A stretch of 64,000 bases of DNA from Haemophilus influenzae (GTDB taxonomy: Bacteria > Pseudomonadota > Gammaproteobacteria > Enterobacterales > Pasteurellaceae), in NCBI RefSeq assembly GCF_019703545.1, contig NZ_AP018771.1:248001-312000 (forward strand), written 5' to 3'. Within the stretch, counting starts at the first letter, position 1, and every line of letters starts with the position of its first letter. Positions 19,706-31,259 of the stretch are shown here, in pieces. The notes under the pieces are model-generated. The model was not told the origin of the DNA. It did no database searches and was given only the letters and a program-made list of their open reading frames with translations. Position numbers and translations under genes: made by a program.

Positions 19706-21544
19706 TTATTTTAATAATGTTTTATCGCGTACCGCACCTTTGTCCGCTGAGGTCGCAAAGTGGCCGAATACTTTCAATGCGAAAGAGACTTCACGCTCAC
19801 GGTGAGCTGGCTGCCAACCTTTTTGATCTTGTTCGGCTCTGCGTGCTGCGAGTTCATCATTACTCATTTCTAAGTTAATTGCACGATTTGGAATATCAAT
19901 GTTGATAATATCGCCATCGCGTACTAAGCCAATTGCACCGCCAGAAGCAGCTTCTGGCGAGGCATGTCCAATAGACAAGCCTGATGTACCACCAGAGAAA
20001 CGGCCGTCCGTTAATAAAGCACATTTTTTGCCCAAGCCCATCGATTTTAAGTAACTGGTTGGATACAACATTTCTTGCATACCTGGTCCGCCTTTAGGGC
20101 CTTCGTAACGGATAACAACGATATGACCTTCTTTGACTTTGCCACCTAAAATGCCTGCAACCGCATCTTCTTGGCTTTCAAATACGATTGCCGTGCCAGT
20201 GAATTTCCAAATAGATTCATCTACACCAGCGGTTTTAACAATACATCCGTCTTCAGCGAGATTACCGAATAATACGGCTAAGCCACCTTCTTGCGAAATT
20301 GCATTTTCTTTATTGCGAATACAACCGTTTACACGATCATTATCGACGGTATCCCAGCGACAATCTTGTGAGAATGCTTGAGTTGTGCGGATACCTGCAG
20401 GACCTGCACGGAAGAATTTATGTAATTCTTCATCTTGATTGCGAATAATATCGTATTGGTCTAGTTGTTCTCCCATGCTCATTCCAAGCACGGTGTGTGT
20501 ATTTTTATGAATTAATCCAGCGCGATCTAATTCACCCAACAATCCCATAATACCGCCTGCACGGTGTACGTCTTCCATATGATATTTATTGGTGTTTGGT
20601 GCAATTTTGCTTAAACAAGGCACTTTGCGCGATAAACGGTCAATATCTTCCATTTTAAAATCCACGCCTGCTTCTTGTGCTGCCGCTAATAAGTGTAAAA
20701 CAGTGTTACTTGAACCACCCATTGCGATATCGAGGCTCATTGCATTTTCAAAGGCATCAAAAGTACCGATTGAACGAGGCAATACGCTTGCATCATCTTG
20801 TTCGTAATAACGTTTGCAAAGCTCGACAATTTGACGGCCTGCTTTTAAGAATAATTCTTTGCGGTCAGCATGAGTCGCCAACATAGAACCATTACCAGGT
20901 AAAGATAAACCTAAGGCTTCAGTTAAGCAGTTCATTGAGTTAGCGGTAAACATGCCAGAGCAAGAACCACAAGTTGGACACGCACTGCGTTCGATGGCAT
21001 CAATACGTTCATCTGACACATTCGGATCGGCTGCCTCAATCATCGCATCTACTAAATCTAAGCGGATTAATTGATTAGAAAGTTTAGTTTTACCTGCTTC
21101 CATCGGGCCGCCTGAAACGAAGATAGTTGGAATATTTAAACGCATTGCCGCCATTAACATTCCTGGGGTGATTTTGTCACAGTTGGAAATACACACCATC
21201 GCATCAGCACAGTGCGCATTGACCATATATTCCACGCTATCAGCGATTAAATCACGGCTTGGTAAAGAATAAAGCATTCCACCGTGACCCATTGCGATAC
21301 CATCATCCACCGCAATGGTGTTAAATTCTTTTGCTACGCCGCCCGCTTTTTCAATTTCTGCAGCAACAAGCTGTCCCATATCTTTTAAATGCACATGCCC
21401 TGGTACGAATTGCGTGAAAGAGTTTACCACCGCAATAATCGGTTTACCAAAGTCATTTTCTTTCATTCCTGTTGCACGCCATAAGGCACGTGCACCTGCC
21501 ATATTACGACCTTGTGTGCTGGTCGCTGAACGTAGTTTTGGCAT
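19706..21544 (-). CDS. ilvD: Dihydroxy-acid dehydratase
   Basis: IlvD removes water from 2,3-dihydroxy acids, the third common step of valine, isoleucine and leucine synthesis. The 612 residues contain the cysteine motifs [12 protein letters not shown] and [19 protein letters not shown] that hold its iron-sulfur cluster, the [19 protein letters not shown] active-site segment, and the late [16 protein letters not shown] motif. Its start is 41 bases after the end of the ilvG-ilvM relic. ilvA follows after a gap of 80 bases, probably in one transcript. Confidence 0.98.
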   Translation of the reverse strand: MPKLRSATSTQGRNMAGARALWRATGMKENDFGKPIIAVVNSFTQFVPGHVHLKDMGQLVAAEIEKAGGVAKEFNTIAVDDGIAMGHGGMLYSLPSRDLIADSVEYMVNAHCADAMVCISNCDKITPGMLMAAMRLNIPTIFVSGGPMEAGKTKLSNQLIRLDLVDAMIEAADPNVSDERIDAIERSACPTCGSCSGMFTANSMNCLTEALGLSLPGNGSMLATHADRKELFLKAGRQIVELCKRYYEQDDASVLPRSIGTFDAFENAMSLDIAMGGSSNTVLHLLAAAQEAGVDFKMEDIDRLSRKVPCLSKIAPNTNKYHMEDVHRAGGIMGLLGELDRAGLIHKNTHTVLGMSMGEQLDQYDIIRNQDEELHKFFRAGPAGIRTTQAFSQDCRWDTVDNDRVNGCIRNKENAISQEGGLAVLFGNLAEDGCIVKTAGVDESIWKFTGTAIVFESQEDAVAGILGGKVKEGHIVVIRYEGPKGGPGMQEMLYPTSYLKSMGLGKKCALLTDGRFSGGTSGLSIGHASPEAASGGAIGLVRDGDIINIDIPNRAINLEMSNDELAARRAEQDQKGWQPAHREREVSFALKVFGHFATSADKGAVRDKTLLK

Positions 21545-21585
21545 AAATAATCTCTCCGAGTAAAATTTAGGGTTCGTTTGTATGA

Positions 21586-21978
21586 TTAATTAACCATTAA
21601 AACATCCGGCAGCTTAACCAACTGATTCACTAATAGATCTAAAGTGCGGTCAGATTTTACGGTGATTTTTAACCGCACTTGGGTTTCAATGAGTGTCATT
21701 TCCATTGTTGTAACGGTAAATCCGCAGTGACGTGCTACGCGTAACATGTGTTGCGCTGACCACATTTTATGCTGCCCCACATCAGTACAAATTACCGCAT
21801 TATTTGGTTTGCGATTAGAAGCCATTGCAGCCCCTTGTTCATTACGACAAAGTAAGTAATCTAAGCCTGCGTCATAAAGGGCATCGTAGGTTGGCATAAT
21901 TGCGCCACCAGGATAGCCGAAAAGAGTCGTGACATGGTGTGCTTTCAAGCACGCCATAATGAGTTGTGCGCCTGTCAT
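21586..21978 (-). pseudogene. ilvG-ilvM relic: 130-codon in-frame composite of acetolactate synthase II pieces
   Basis: Residues 1-54 match the N-terminus of the large acetolactate synthase subunit IlvG ([29 protein letters not shown]). Residues 55-78 match a segment from the ThDP-binding half far downstream ([21 protein letters not shown]). Residues 79-130 match the small subunit IlvM ([11 protein letters not shown], then [18 protein letters not shown]). About 300 residues of IlvG between pieces one and two, the IlvG C-terminus and the IlvM N-terminus are gone. Yet the joined frame is open with a plausible start. It cannot be an active synthase. Two oppositely oriented uptake signals lie in the ilvM part. 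Position upstream of ilvD matches the enteric ilvGMEDA order (ilvE absent here). Confidence 0.85.
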
Positions 21979-22222
21979 TGTGTTTGCGTCCTGTTGTTTT
22001 TATTTTGGGATAAGTTCAGCATTGTAGCGAAATTTCGAGTCATTGGTAGGGCTTGGCACGAAAAAAAACGAAAAAAGTGCGGTGAAAATTGGCTTGCTTT
22101 GAATATTCCTGTTCTTCCCCTAAAAAATTCGTGAATTTTTACCGCTCTTTTGGCTTATTTATTGACTGATGATTAGATTTCATTATATTGAAACTCTTTT
22201 CATTTTTTACATAGGATAATTT

Positions 22223-23749
22223 ATGGCTCACTCAGCCCCAAAAGCACAAAAACGTGAGACTTTTTCTGGTCGTCGCGCATTTATTCTGGCAGCAATTGGT
22301 TCTGCCGTTGGTCTTGGTAATATTTGGCGTTTTCCTTACACCACTTATGAAAACGGTGGTGGCGCATTTATTATCCCTTACCTTATCGCGTTGTTAACCG
22401 CAGGGATTCCTCTTTTATTCTTAGATTATGCCATTGGGCACCGTCATCGTGGTGGTGCGCCACTTTCTTATCGTCGTTTTAGCCCGCACTTTGAAGTGTT
22501 TGGCTGGTGGCAAATGATGGTGAATGTCATCATCGGATTATATTACGCTGTAGTATTAGGCTGGGCAGCAAGCTACACATATTTTTCTTTCACTGGAGCT
22601 TGGGGCGATAAACCCATTGATTTCTTCATCAGCGAATTTTTAAAAATGGGCGATATTAAAAACGGTATCAGCTTTGAATTTGTTGGTATGGTAACCGCAC
22701 CATTAATTGCTATGTGGATTGTTGCCTTAGGCGTACTTTCTATGGGCATCCAAAAAGGAATTGCTAAGGTATCCTCTGTATTAATGCCAGTGCTTGTTGT
22801 GATGTTTATGGCACTTGTGATTTATTCCTTATTCTTACCCGGCGCAGCAAAAGGTTTAGATGCATTATTTACACCAGATTGGTCGAAACTTTCTAATCCA
22901 AGTGTATGGATTGCCGCTTATGGACAAATCTTCTTCTCTCTTTCAATCGGCTTTGGGATTATGGTGACTTATGCCTCTTATCTCAAAAAACAATCCGATT
23001 TAACGGGAAGTGGCTTGGTTGTAGGTTTTGCTAACAGTAGCTTTGAAGTGTTAGCGGGTATCGGCGTATTTGCAGCATTAGGTTTTATTGCAACAGCACA
23101 AGGTCAAGAAGTCAGTGAAGTGGCAAAAGGCGGAATTGGTTTAGCATTTTTTGCGTTCCCAACCATCATCAACAAAGCACCATTTGGCGAAGTGCTAGGC
23201 GTGTTGTTCTTCGGCTCATTAACCTTTGCGGCATTAACTTCATTCATCTCAGTTATCGAAGTAATTATTTCCGCAATTCAAGATAAAATTCGTATTAGCC
23301 GTGGAAAAGTGACATTCATCGTGGGTGTACCGATGATGATAGTTTCTGTCATCTTATTCGGCACGACAACAGGCTTACCAATGTTAGATGTGTTCGATAA
23401 ATTCGTGAACTATTTCGGTATCGTTGCCGTAGCATTTGCTTCTTTAATTGCGATTGTGGCAAATGAAAAACTCGGTTTATTGGGTAATCACTTAAATGAA
23501 ACTTCATCTTTCAAAGTGGGTTTCTTCTGGCGTTTATGCATTGTATTAACGAGTGGTGTTTTAGCATTTATGCTTTTCAGTGAAGGGGCAAAAGTCTTCT
23601 CTGAAGGTTACGAAGGTTATCCAAACTGGTTTGTAAACACCTTTGGTTGGGGGATGTCGATTAGCTTACTTATCGTGGCATTTTTCCTTTCTCGCTTAAA
23701 ATGGAAAAGCGAAACCAAATTAACGATTGATGAAACTAAAGGAGAATAA
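22223..23749 (+). CDS. NSS-family Na+-dependent amino-acid transporter (MetP-like)
   Basis: A 508-residue transporter of the neurotransmitter:sodium symporter family, with about 11-12 membrane segments and the LeuT fold. The first unwound helix reads [27 protein letters not shown], which carries the sodium and substrate contacts. [16 protein letters not shown] is the sixth-helix block. The gene immediately after it encodes a tiny single-span protein of the MetS type, which points to the methionine/alanine importer subgroup known from Corynebacterium. Substrate remains inferred. ACATAGGATAATTT provides the ribosome-binding site. Confidence 0.9.
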   Translation: MAHSAPKAQKRETFSGRRAFILAAIGSAVGLGNIWRFPYTTYENGGGAFIIPYLIALLTAGIPLLFLDYAIGHRHRGGAPLSYRRFSPHFEVFGWWQMMVNVIIGLYYAVVLGWAASYTYFSFTGAWGDKPIDFFISEFLKMGDIKNGISFEFVGMVTAPLIAMWIVALGVLSMGIQKGIAKVSSVLMPVLVVMFMALVIYSLFLPGAAKGLDALFTPDWSKLSNPSVWIAAYGQIFFSLSIGFGIMVTYASYLKKQSDLTGSGLVVGFANSSFEVLAGIGVFAALGFIATAQGQEVSEVAKGGIGLAFFAFPTIINKAPFGEVLGVLFFGSLTFAALTSFISVIEVIISAIQDKIRISRGKVTFIVGVPMMIVSVILFGTTTGLPMLDVFDKFVNYFGIVAVAFASLIAIVANEKLGLLGNHLNETSSFKVGFFWRLCIVLTSGVLAFMLFSEGAKVFSEGYEGYPNWFVNTFGWGMSISLLIVAFFLSRLKWKSETKLTIDETKGE

Positions 23750-23750
23750 A

Positions 23751-23846
23751 ATGACTACTGGTGCAATTATTATGATGATCATAGCCCTTACCTTATTGTG
23801 GGGAGGATTAATTTACGCGTTGCTTCGCTTACCGAAAGAAAACTAA
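23751..23846 (+). CDS. MetS-like small membrane subunit of NSS transporter (31 aa)
   Basis: A 31-codon gene begins one base after the transporter's stop, with AAAGGAG inside the end of that gene as ribosome-binding site. The product begins MTTGAIIMMIIALTLLWGGL and continues IYALLRLPKEN: one membrane helix with a conserved-looking WGG and a short charged tail. This pattern is that of MetS-type small subunits found beside NSS transporters, which are needed for transport in the methionine/alanine system. It is easily missed by gene finders with a length cutoff. Function follows from family and position; direct evidence is absent. Confidence 0.85.
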   Translation: MTTGAIIMMIIALTLLWGGLIYALLRLPKEN

Positions 23847-23875
23847 TCCTAAATTAACCGCACTTTTATCTGTAT

Positions 23876-23906
23876 CTAAAAGTTGGGCTTATCCGCCAGC
23901 TTTTAG
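23876..23906. terminator. Possible hairpin between metS-like gene and lpxH
   Basis: CTAAAAGTTGG and CCAGCTTTTAG pair (one G-T) around a 9-base loop in the gap between convergent genes. A clean T run is lacking, so terminator function is tentative. Confidence 0.45.
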
Positions 23907-23977
23907 GTACGATTTTATGGATAAATATTATTCTAGTATCATTAAGTAAAATAACGAGTTTTTGCTTTACCGCACTT

Positions 23978-24691
23978 CTAATCTTTAATAAAACCAAATT
24001 CTCCGCTTTCATCAATTTTTAAAATTGATGCATAATTTTTTCGCCAATCCCCTAATACAATTCGGGTAAATCCTTCTTGTTGATGAATTGCCTCACGGTG
24101 TGTGTGTCCGTGAATTAATAAATTCACTCCAAACTCTTGTAGTTTTTCTGTCGTAAAGGCTTGGTTTACATCCATAATTTCCTGTGATTTGGCTTGTTTA
24201 TCTTGATTACTCTTTGCCCGAATTTTCTCCGCAATTTTCAACCGCACTTTTAATGGCAAGCACAAAAACAAACGTTGTAGCCATTTTTGATGAACTCTAC
24301 GACGAAACTGTTGATAAGCCACGTCATCAATGCAAAGTGTATCACCATGACAAAGTAAGATTTTTTTATCATAAAGTGTGATTAGTTGATAATCAGGTAA
24401 AAACTGAATCCCTGTTTCTTTTGAAAAACGTTCGCCAATCAAGAAATCACGGTTACCGTGCTGAAAATAACATTGCACACCTTGATTACTTACAGACTTA
24501 ATTAAATCTTTAACTTGTTGAATCAATGTAGACTGCTCGTCATCACCAATCCAAAAATCAAAAAGATCACCCAAAATGTAAAGCCGTTCAGCCTGTGGTG
24601 CAAGATTCTGCATAAAATCGACAAAAAGTGCGGTCAATTCTGGCTGAGTTTCGCTTAAATGCAAATCAGAAATAAAATAGCTATGTTTCAT
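23978..24691 (-). CDS. lpxH: UDP-2,3-diacylglucosamine pyrophosphatase
   Basis: LpxH cleaves UDP-2,3-diacylglucosamine to lipid X in lipid A synthesis, at the inner membrane surface. The 237-residue metallophosphoesterase has D9 and H11 in [10 protein letters not shown]42 in [33 protein letters not shown] and [11 protein letters not shown], so all five metal-binding motifs are present. The H. influenzae enzyme is the family's structural model. It is divergent from the plsC-like gene, so two membrane-lipid genes share an 85-base promoter region. Confidence 0.97.
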   Translation of the reverse strand: MKHSYFISDLHLSETQPELTALFVDFMQNLAPQAERLYILGDLFDFWIGDDEQSTLIQQVKDLIKSVSNQGVQCYFQHGNRDFLIGERFSKETGIQFLPDYQLITLYDKKILLCHGDTLCIDDVAYQQFRRRVHQKWLQRLFLCLPLKVRLKIAEKIRAKSNQDKQAKSQEIMDVNQAFTTEKLQEFGVNLLIHGHTHREAIHQQEGFTRIVLGDWRKNYASILKIDESGEFGFIKD

Positions 24692-24776
24692 AAAAATTCC
24701 ACGATTTTTGTTTAGATTAGCACATATTGAGATCGAATTTGCTATACTTTAACGAAATTTTGTATAGGGCATCCTT

Positions 24777-25499
24777 ATGTTAAAACTACTTCGAATTTTC
24801 CTTGTATTAATCTGCTGTATTCTAATTTGTGTACTGGGTACGATTTATTCTTTTATCCGTTTTAAAAATCCAAGCAACGTAGGCATTGTTGCTCGTTGGT
24901 TTGGGCGTTTATATCCACTTTTTGGCTTAAAAGTAGAACATCGTGTTCCTCAAAATCAAGAGCAGATTGGCCGTGCCATTTATATCGGTAATCATCAAAA
25001 TAATTATGATATGGTGACAATCTCTTATATGGTGCAACCTCGTACAGTAAGCGTGGGTAAAAAAAGTTTAATTTGGATCCCCTTCTTCGGCATTTTATAT
25101 TGGGTAACGGGCAATATTTTCTTGGATAGAGAAAACCGCACAAAAGCACACAGTACAATGTCGCAACTCGCACAAAGAATTAATGAAGATAATTTATCTA
25201 TTTGGATGTTCCCAGAAGGCACTCGCAGTCGTGGCCGCAGTTTATTACCCTTTAAAACGGGTGCATTTCATGCGGCAATTTCAGCAGGTGTACCGATTAT
25301 TCCAGTGGTGTGTTCAACCACCCATAACAAAATTAATTTAAATCGTTGGGATAATGGCAAAGTGATTTGCGAAATAATGGAGCCGATTGATGTTTCAGGC
25401 TATACCAAAGACAATGTTCGAGATCTTGCGGCTTATTGTCATGATCTAATGGAAAAACGCATTGCCGAACTTGATGAAGAGATAGCAAAAGGAAACTAA
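24777..25499 (+). CDS. plsC: 1-acyl-sn-glycerol-3-phosphate acyltransferase
   Basis: PlsC adds the second acyl chain to make phosphatidic acid. The 240-residue protein has an N-terminal membrane segment (about residues 4-26) and the acyltransferase motif H73-QNNY-D78. The motif [20 protein letters not shown] and the [11 protein letters not shown] block follow. It is the partner step to plsB at 4738. One base separates its stop from the next start (ftsP), so the two are surely co-transcribed. Confidence 0.96.
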   Translation: MLKLLRIFLVLICCILICVLGTIYSFIRFKNPSNVGIVARWFGRLYPLFGLKVEHRVPQNQEQIGRAIYIGNHQNNYDMVTISYMVQPRTVSVGKKSLIWIPFFGILYWVTGNIFLDRENRTKAHSTMSQLAQRINEDNLSIWMFPEGTRSRGRSLLPFKTGAFHAAISAGVPIIPVVCSTTHNKINLNRWDNGKVICEIMEPIDVSGYTKDNVRDLAAYCHDLMEKRIAELDEEIAKGN

Positions 25500-25500
25500 A

Positions 25501-26910
25501 ATGCCACGCCTGTCCCGCCGTCAATTATTAAAAACAGCTGCAATTTCTACCGCACTTTCCACAGTGCCAGCACCATTGTTAGCGGCAAGCCGTGAAAAAC
25601 TAGTTGTGCCGCCACTAATTGAAGTCCGTCGCGGTCGCCCGATTGTATTAACAATGCAGGAAATGAATTATCCGTTAGATGGCTCACACAATGTGACAGT
25701 ATGGGGATTCAACGGTAATTATCTTGGCCCTACCATTAAAATCAAATCAGGTAGCTTTGCCAAACTTAATTATCATAACAATTTGCCACAATCAGTTGCT
25801 TTATCTATTCAAGGTTTACAAGCATCAGGCGAACTGTTTGGCGGGGCAGCTCGAGTTCTCAAAAAAGGCGAGTCTTGGGCGCCCATCGTGCCTATTGAAC
25901 AACCCGCAGCAAGCTGTTGGTATCGTTCTGCGACATTAGCCAATTCAGCCTATCAAACCTATCGTGGCTTAGTTGGAATGTGGTTAATTGAAGATGAACA
26001 AAGCCTAAAAGCGAATCTTCCCAATAAATACGGCGTAGATGACATTCCATTGATTTTACAAGATATGGAATTTAACAATGATGGTCTCCAATTATTCAAA
26101 CAAAATCAACCGCACTTTGTAGGCAATCGCTTATTAGTGAATGGTATTGAAGCGCCATATTTAGATGTCGCACGGGGTTGGATTCGTTTACGTTTGCTCA
26201 ATGCATCATTGGCTCGTGCTTATGATTTACGCTTGGATAATGATCAAGAAATGCTGCTTATTGCACAAGATTTAGGTTTCTTACCAAAAGCTAAATCGGT
26301 CAAATCTTTGGTTCTCTCGCCAGGAGAACGTGCAGAAATACTCGTTAATATGAATGAAATTGACAACGTATCTCTCATTAGCGGAAGTAAACGTAGCTTG
26401 TACGACAAAATTAAAAATATGTTGTTCTCAGGCGATGAACTGGCAGATAACACCGTCCTTGAATTGCGTGCCAAGGGAGAAATGTCAGCATTTAATAAAC
26501 AACCGAATCTAACTTTCGAAACGGATGCGCCAGCAATGTTACAACAAGCCGTTGCACAAACTCGAGAATTTAATATTGATGTCACAAACGGTTTAATAAA
26601 CCAAAGACGTTTTGACCCACGCAAGGTTGATGTTATGGCTCGTAAAGGCACCATTGAACGCTGGATTTTAAATGCAAGTTTACCTGTTGGATTTACTATT
26701 CAAGGTGCCAAATTTGTGGTGGAAAGCCAAGGAGAACATCAATTTCAAGCAGAAGAATTAGCTTGGAAAGATACAGTTTGGGTAAAAAACAAAACTCAAA
26801 TTTTAGTGAAATTTGATCAAGTATCTTCTGGCAACTACCCATTCTTATTTGGAGTATCGAATTTAATGTTAGAAGATATGGGCTGTCTTGGCGTATTGAT
26901 GGTTCAATAG
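25501..26910 (+). CDS. ftsP: Tat-exported cell-division protein FtsP (SufI)
   Basis: FtsP is a periplasmic multicopper-oxidase-like protein without copper that stabilises the divisome under stress. The 469-residue product has a twin-arginine signal (SRRQLLK at residues 5-11, then a weakly hydrophobic stretch ending PAPLLAAS). Three cupredoxin-like domains follow. Histidine-rich copper motifs (HXH, HCHXXXH) of true multicopper oxidases are absent, as expected for SufI. An uptake signal (25549-25557) encodes T-A-L inside the signal peptide. The same plsC-ftsP order is known in enterics. Confidence 0.94.
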   Translation: MPRLSRRQLLKTAAISTALSTVPAPLLAASREKLVVPPLIEVRRGRPIVLTMQEMNYPLDGSHNVTVWGFNGNYLGPTIKIKSGSFAKLNYHNNLPQSVALSIQGLQASGELFGGAARVLKKGESWAPIVPIEQPAASCWYRSATLANSAYQTYRGLVGMWLIEDEQSLKANLPNKYGVDDIPLILQDMEFNNDGLQLFKQNQPHFVGNRLLVNGIEAPYLDVARGWIRLRLLNASLARAYDLRLDNDQEMLLIAQDLGFLPKAKSVKSLVLSPGERAEILVNMNEIDNVSLISGSKRSLYDKIKNMLFSGDELADNTVLELRAKGEMSAFNKQPNLTFETDAPAMLQQAVAQTREFNIDVTNGLINQRRFDPRKVDVMARKGTIERWILNASLPVGFTIQGAKFVVESQGEHQFQAEELAWKDTVWVKNKTQILVKFDQVSSGNYPFLFGVSNLMLEDMGCLGVLMVQ

Positions 26911-27029
26911 ACAAAAAATTTAATCATAACCCAGTGGATATTCTATTAATCGCTTCTTGAAAAATATTACTCGCCTTGCGCTTTTTCCAGTATAATCTGA
27001 CCAATTTTCTGACAAATTAAAACAAGACG

Positions 27030-29369
27030 ATGAATAAAAAACACACTTTAATTTCACTTGCTATTTTGACCGCACTTTATAGCCAACAAAGTTTGGCGGA
27101 TTTGCATGAACAATGTTTAATGGGCGTGCCAAAATTTAGAGGTGAAGTCGTGACGGGTGATGTGAATTCTCTGCCTGTATATATTGAAGCGGATAATGCA
27201 GAAATTAATCAGCCAAATGATGCTACCTATCAAGGTAATGTAGATTTGAAACAAGGCAATCGCCATTTGTTAGCGCAATCCGTGCAGGTAAAACAATCTG
27301 GAAACCAGCCAACGCCTTTGCGTATGGCTTATGTCCGCAATGGATTTGATTATAAAGATAATCAAATCAATATGTTGGGTAACGATGCAGAGTTTAATTT
27401 AGATAGTCACGATGGCAATTTAACAAATTCAGAATATGAATTTGTCGGTCGTCAGGGACGTGGCAAAGCTGATAATATAACACTGCATAATAATTATCGT
27501 GTAATGAAGAATGCAACCTTTACGTCCTGTTTGCACGGCGACAATGCTTGGGCAGTAGATGCGTCAGAAATCCGTCAATACGTGAAAGAAGAATATGCTG
27601 AAATGTGGCATGCTCGTTTCAAAGTACATGGCGTTCCCGTCTTTTATACCCCTTACTTACAATTACCCATTGGAGATCGTCGTCGTTCTGGCTTATTGAT
27701 TCCAAGTGTGGGGACATCTAGCCGAGATGGCCTTTGGTATGCACAACCCATTTATTGGAATATCGCACCTAATTACGATCTTACTTTTACCCCAAAATAT
27801 ATGTCTCGCCGTGGTTGGCAAGCAAATGGGGAATTTCGCTATTTAACCTCTATTGGCGAAGGTAAAGTGGCGGGCGAATATCTAGGTGGCGATCGTTACT
27901 CTGAATATGCTAGTAATAATCGAAAACGTCATTTGTTCTATTGGAATCACAATTCTAGTTTTTTACAAAATTGGCGTCTAAATATTGATTACACCCGAGT
28001 AAGCGATAAACGTTATTTCAACGATTTTGATTCTATTTATGGACGCAGTACAGATGGTTATGCGAACCAATATGCTCGTATAGCCTATTACCAACCCAAT
28101 TATAATTTTTCTCTTTCTGCGCGTCAGTTCCAAATTTTTGATGATATTGTAAAAATCGGCCCTTACCGTGCAGTACCACAATTAGATTTCAACTATCACA
28201 AATATGATTTGGCGAATGGATGGTTAAATTTCAAATTACATTCACAAGCAGTTCGTTTTGATAATGACAGTGAATTGATGCCAACTGCATGGCGTTTCCA
28301 TGCAGAGCCTAGCCTAAATTCTTTAATGTCAAATAAATACGGCAGTTTGAATATTGAAACGAAACTTTATGCGACTCGCTACGAGCAGAAAAAAGGTTCA
28401 GGAAAAAATGCAGAGGACGTACAAAAAACTGTAAATCGAGTTATTCCACAATTTAAAGTTGATTTACAAAGCGTATTAGTGCGTGATACAAAGTTCTTAA
28501 AAGACTATACACAAACTTTTGAACCGCACGTACAGTATTTATATCGTCCTTACCGAAATCAAAGCAATATTGGTTCAACACTTAATAATGAATATTTAGG
28601 ATTTGGTTACGACTCAGCATTAGTACAACAAGATTACTATTCGCTATTCCGCGATCACCGTTATAGTGGTTTAGACCGAATTTCATCGGCGAATCAAGTT
28701 ACCTTGGGTGGTACAACGCATTTTTATGATATTGATGGCGAAGAACGCTTTAATTTATCAGCTGGTCAAATTTATTACTTAAGTAATTCTCGTATTGATG
28801 AAAACCCAGCAAATAAAACCCCGACTTCATCATCTGCTTGGGCATTAGAATCTAATTGGAAAATTAGTGATAAATGGCATTGGCGTGGTAGCTATCAATT
28901 TGATACCCATACCAATTCAACATCATTAGCGAATACATCACTAGAATATAATCCTGAAAAAAATAATTTAATTCAGTTAAATTATCGATACTCTAACCAA
29001 GAATATATTGACCAAAACTTGGGTAAATCGGCTAAACAAGATATCCAACAAGTGGGATTGGTTGTAGGCTGGGAAATTGCCAATAATTGGGCTGTAGTAG
29101 GACGCTATTATCAAGATTTGGCTTTAAACAAACCTGTAGAACAATATCTAGGCATTCAATATAACAGTTGCTGTTGGGCTGCAGGTGTTGGTGTAAAACG
29201 CAATGTCACAAACCACCAAAACCAAACACGTAATGAAATTATTTATGATAATAGCATTGGCATAACCTTAGAATTAAGAGGTTTAGGCAGCAATGACCAT
29301 CAAAGTGGCATTCAAGAAATGCTAGAAAAAGGAAAACTTCCTTATATTCGAGCATTTAGTTTGGATTAA
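27030..29369 (+). CDS. lptD: LPS-assembly outer-membrane protein LptD
   Basis: LptD with LptE inserts lipopolysaccharide into the outer leaflet. The 779-residue precursor has a signal peptide (ending QQSLA), an N-terminal OstA-like beta-jellyroll (PVYIEADNAEINQPNDATYQGNVDL) and a large C-terminal beta-barrel. Cysteines fit the paired disulfides of the family: C29 in LHEQCLMG, one in FTSCLHGD, and the adjacent pair in YNSCCWAAGVG near the C-terminus. An uptake signal (27069-27077) encodes T-A-L in the signal peptide. A candidate partner for disulfide maturation, lptM, lies at 33524. Confidence 0.97.
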   Translation: MNKKHTLISLAILTALYSQQSLADLHEQCLMGVPKFRGEVVTGDVNSLPVYIEADNAEINQPNDATYQGNVDLKQGNRHLLAQSVQVKQSGNQPTPLRMAYVRNGFDYKDNQINMLGNDAEFNLDSHDGNLTNSEYEFVGRQGRGKADNITLHNNYRVMKNATFTSCLHGDNAWAVDASEIRQYVKEEYAEMWHARFKVHGVPVFYTPYLQLPIGDRRRSGLLIPSVGTSSRDGLWYAQPIYWNIAPNYDLTFTPKYMSRRGWQANGEFRYLTSIGEGKVAGEYLGGDRYSEYASNNRKRHLFYWNHNSSFLQNWRLNIDYTRVSDKRYFNDFDSIYGRSTDGYANQYARIAYYQPNYNFSLSARQFQIFDDIVKIGPYRAVPQLDFNYHKYDLANGWLNFKLHSQAVRFDNDSELMPTAWRFHAEPSLNSLMSNKYGSLNIETKLYATRYEQKKGSGKNAEDVQKTVNRVIPQFKVDLQSVLVRDTKFLKDYTQTFEPHVQYLYRPYRNQSNIGSTLNNEYLGFGYDSALVQQDYYSLFRDHRYSGLDRISSANQVTLGGTTHFYDIDGEERFNLSAGQIYYLSNSRIDENPANKTPTSSSAWALESNWKISDKWHWRGSYQFDTHTNSTSLANTSLEYNPEKNNLIQLNYRYSNQEYIDQNLGKSAKQDIQQVGLVVGWEIANNWAVVGRYYQDLALNKPVEQYLGIQYNSCCWAAGVGVKRNVTNHQNQTRNEIIYDNSIGITLELRGLGSNDHQSGIQEMLEKGKLPYIRAFSLD

Positions 29370-29400
29370 ATATTGTTCAATATAAACGTTAGATCAACAA

Positions 29401-29429
29401 AAAGAGCGGCTATTTCTAGCCGCTCTTTT
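29401..29429. terminator. Bidirectional terminator between lptD and proS
   Basis: AAAGAGCGGCTA and TAGCCGCTCTTT form a perfect 12-bp stem with a TTTC loop, flanked by A and T tracts on both sides, between convergent genes. Confidence 0.92.
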
Positions 29430-29456
29430 GTCACAATATACAAAATAAAATACTGA

Positions 29457-31175
29457 TTAGAGATTACCTAACTTTTCATTTAAAACACTGAGCAGCTGAT
29501 CTTTACTAATCATTTCTTTTTCACCCGTACGGCGGTTTTTGTATTCAATCTCTCCATTGTCTAGGTTTTTCTCGCCGATTATTACCATATGCGGCACACC
29601 GATAAGTTCCATATCGGCAAACATCACGCCTGGGCGTTCTTTACGATCATCAAAAATCACATCAACGCCTTGTGATTGTAAAGTGCGGTAAAGTTCTTCA
29701 GCGTATTTTTGTACGCTTTCAGATTTGTGCATATTCATCGGCACAATCGCCACAGTGAATGGGGCGATTTCGTCTGATGGCCAGATGATACCGCGATCAT
29801 CATGATGCTGTTCAATTGCTGAAGCCACCACACGAGTTACGCCAATACCGTAACAACCCATTGTCATCACAAGTGGTTTACCGTCTTCGCCTTGAACGGT
29901 CGCTTTCATCGCTTCAGAGTATTTTTTGCCCAATTGGAAAATATGTCCCACTTCAATACCACGTTTGATTTGAAGCGTGCCTTTACCATCTGGACTTGGA
30001 TCGCCTTCAACAACATTACGTAAATCAAATACTTCTGGCATTGCAACATCGCGTTCCCAGTTGACATTGAAGTAATGTTTTCCATCGATATTCGCACCAC
30101 AACTAAAATCAGACATTAACGCCACAGTGCGGTCAATAATTGCAGGAATATTAAGATTTACCGCACCTAACGATCCCACGCCCGCACCAATTTTCGCTTT
30201 GATTTCAGTTTCGTCCGCAAACTCAAGGGGATCTGCCACTAACGGGTGTTTTTGTGCTTTGATCTCGTTTAATTCATGGTCGCCGCGAATAATCAACGCA
30301 ACAAGTGGTTGATTTTTGTCTGCACCTTTCACAATCAAGGTTTTCACGGTTTTTTCAATCGGCAGATTAAATTGTTCTACTAACTCCGCAATGGTTTTCG
30401 CATTTGGTGTATCCACCAAGGTCATTTCTGCGGTTGGAGCTTGGCGTTCGCCTATAGCAATTGCTTCTGCAAGCTCAATATTCGCGGCAAAATCCGATTC
30501 CGTTGAGAACACAACATCATCTTCCCCGCTTGAAGCTAACACTTGGAATTCGTGAGAAGCTGACCCCCCGATTGAACCTGTATCCGCTTGCACCGCACGG
30601 AAATCTAAGCCTAAACGGTTAAAAATGTTACTGTACACTTGATACATCACATCATAGGTTGCTTGCAAACTTTCTTGGGTAGTGTGGAAAGAATACGCAT
30701 CTTTCATAATAAATTCACGCGAACGCATTACACCAAAACGAGGGCGCACTTCATCACGGAATTTCGTTTGAATTTGATATAAGTTAAGTGGGAGTTGTTT
30801 GTATGAAGAAACTTCTCGGCGGACTAAATCTGTAATCACTTCCTCGTGAGTTGGCCCAAGTACAAAGTTACGGTTTCCGCGGTCTTCAAAACGAAGCAAT
30901 TCAGGGCCATATTGCTCCCAACGACCAGACTCTTCCCATAATTCCGCAGGTTGCACAACTGGCATTAATACCTCAATGGCACCACCTTTGTTCATCTCTT
31001 CGCGAACAACTTTTTCCACTTTTTTCAATACGCGAATACCCGTCGGTAGCCAGTTATATAAACCTGATGCCATTGGGCGAATCATACCTGCACGCAACAT
31101 TAATTGGTGGCTCACTACCTGAGCATCATTTGGCGTTTCTTTTAGGGTGGAAAATAAATATTGACTTGTACGCAT
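29457..31175 (-). CDS. proS: Prolyl-tRNA synthetase (bacterial type with editing domain)
   Basis: ProRS charges tRNA-Pro. The 572-residue class II enzyme has motif 1/2 segments ([47 protein letters not shown]) and motif 3 ([14 protein letters not shown]). The YbaK-like editing insertion occupies roughly residues 225-405 and contains [33 protein letters not shown] sequence, which removes mischarged alanine. A C-terminal anticodon-binding domain follows ([13 protein letters not shown]). It lies downstream of recQ, with a hairpin between. Confidence 0.98.
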   Translation of the reverse strand: MRTSQYLFSTLKETPNDAQVVSHQLMLRAGMIRPMASGLYNWLPTGIRVLKKVEKVVREEMNKGGAIEVLMPVVQPAELWEESGRWEQYGPELLRFEDRGNRNFVLGPTHEEVITDLVRREVSSYKQLPLNLYQIQTKFRDEVRPRFGVMRSREFIMKDAYSFHTTQESLQATYDVMYQVYSNIFNRLGLDFRAVQADTGSIGGSASHEFQVLASSGEDDVVFSTESDFAANIELAEAIAIGERQAPTAEMTLVDTPNAKTIAELVEQFNLPIEKTVKTLIVKGADKNQPLVALIIRGDHELNEIKAQKHPLVADPLEFADETEIKAKIGAGVGSLGAVNLNIPAIIDRTVALMSDFSCGANIDGKHYFNVNWERDVAMPEVFDLRNVVEGDPSPDGKGTLQIKRGIEVGHIFQLGKKYSEAMKATVQGEDGKPLVMTMGCYGIGVTRVVASAIEQHHDDRGIIWPSDEIAPFTVAIVPMNMHKSESVQKYAEELYRTLQSQGVDVIFDDRKERPGVMFADMELIGVPHMVIIGEKNLDNGEIEYKNRRTGEKEMISKDQLLSVLNEKLGNL

Positions 31176-31223
31176 TGTTTAACCTTAAATTCTAAGAACT
31201 GAAAAAATTGGCGCAAGTATAAC

Positions 31224-31254
31224 AAAAAGTGTGGTCATTTTTAACCGCACTTTT
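31224..31254. terminator. Uptake-signal hairpin after recQ
   Basis: AAAAAGTGTGGT and ACCGCACTTTT pair with one G-T mismatch; one arm is a perfect uptake core and the other a one-base variant. It lies just beyond the recQ stop. Confidence 0.78.
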
Positions 31255-31259
31255 AACAC

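Noticed and set aside
21979..22222. Search for an ilv leader peptide and attenuator upstream of the ilvG relic
   Set aside because: No run of Ile, Leu or Val codons and no convincing terminator/antiterminator pair was found on the minus strand.
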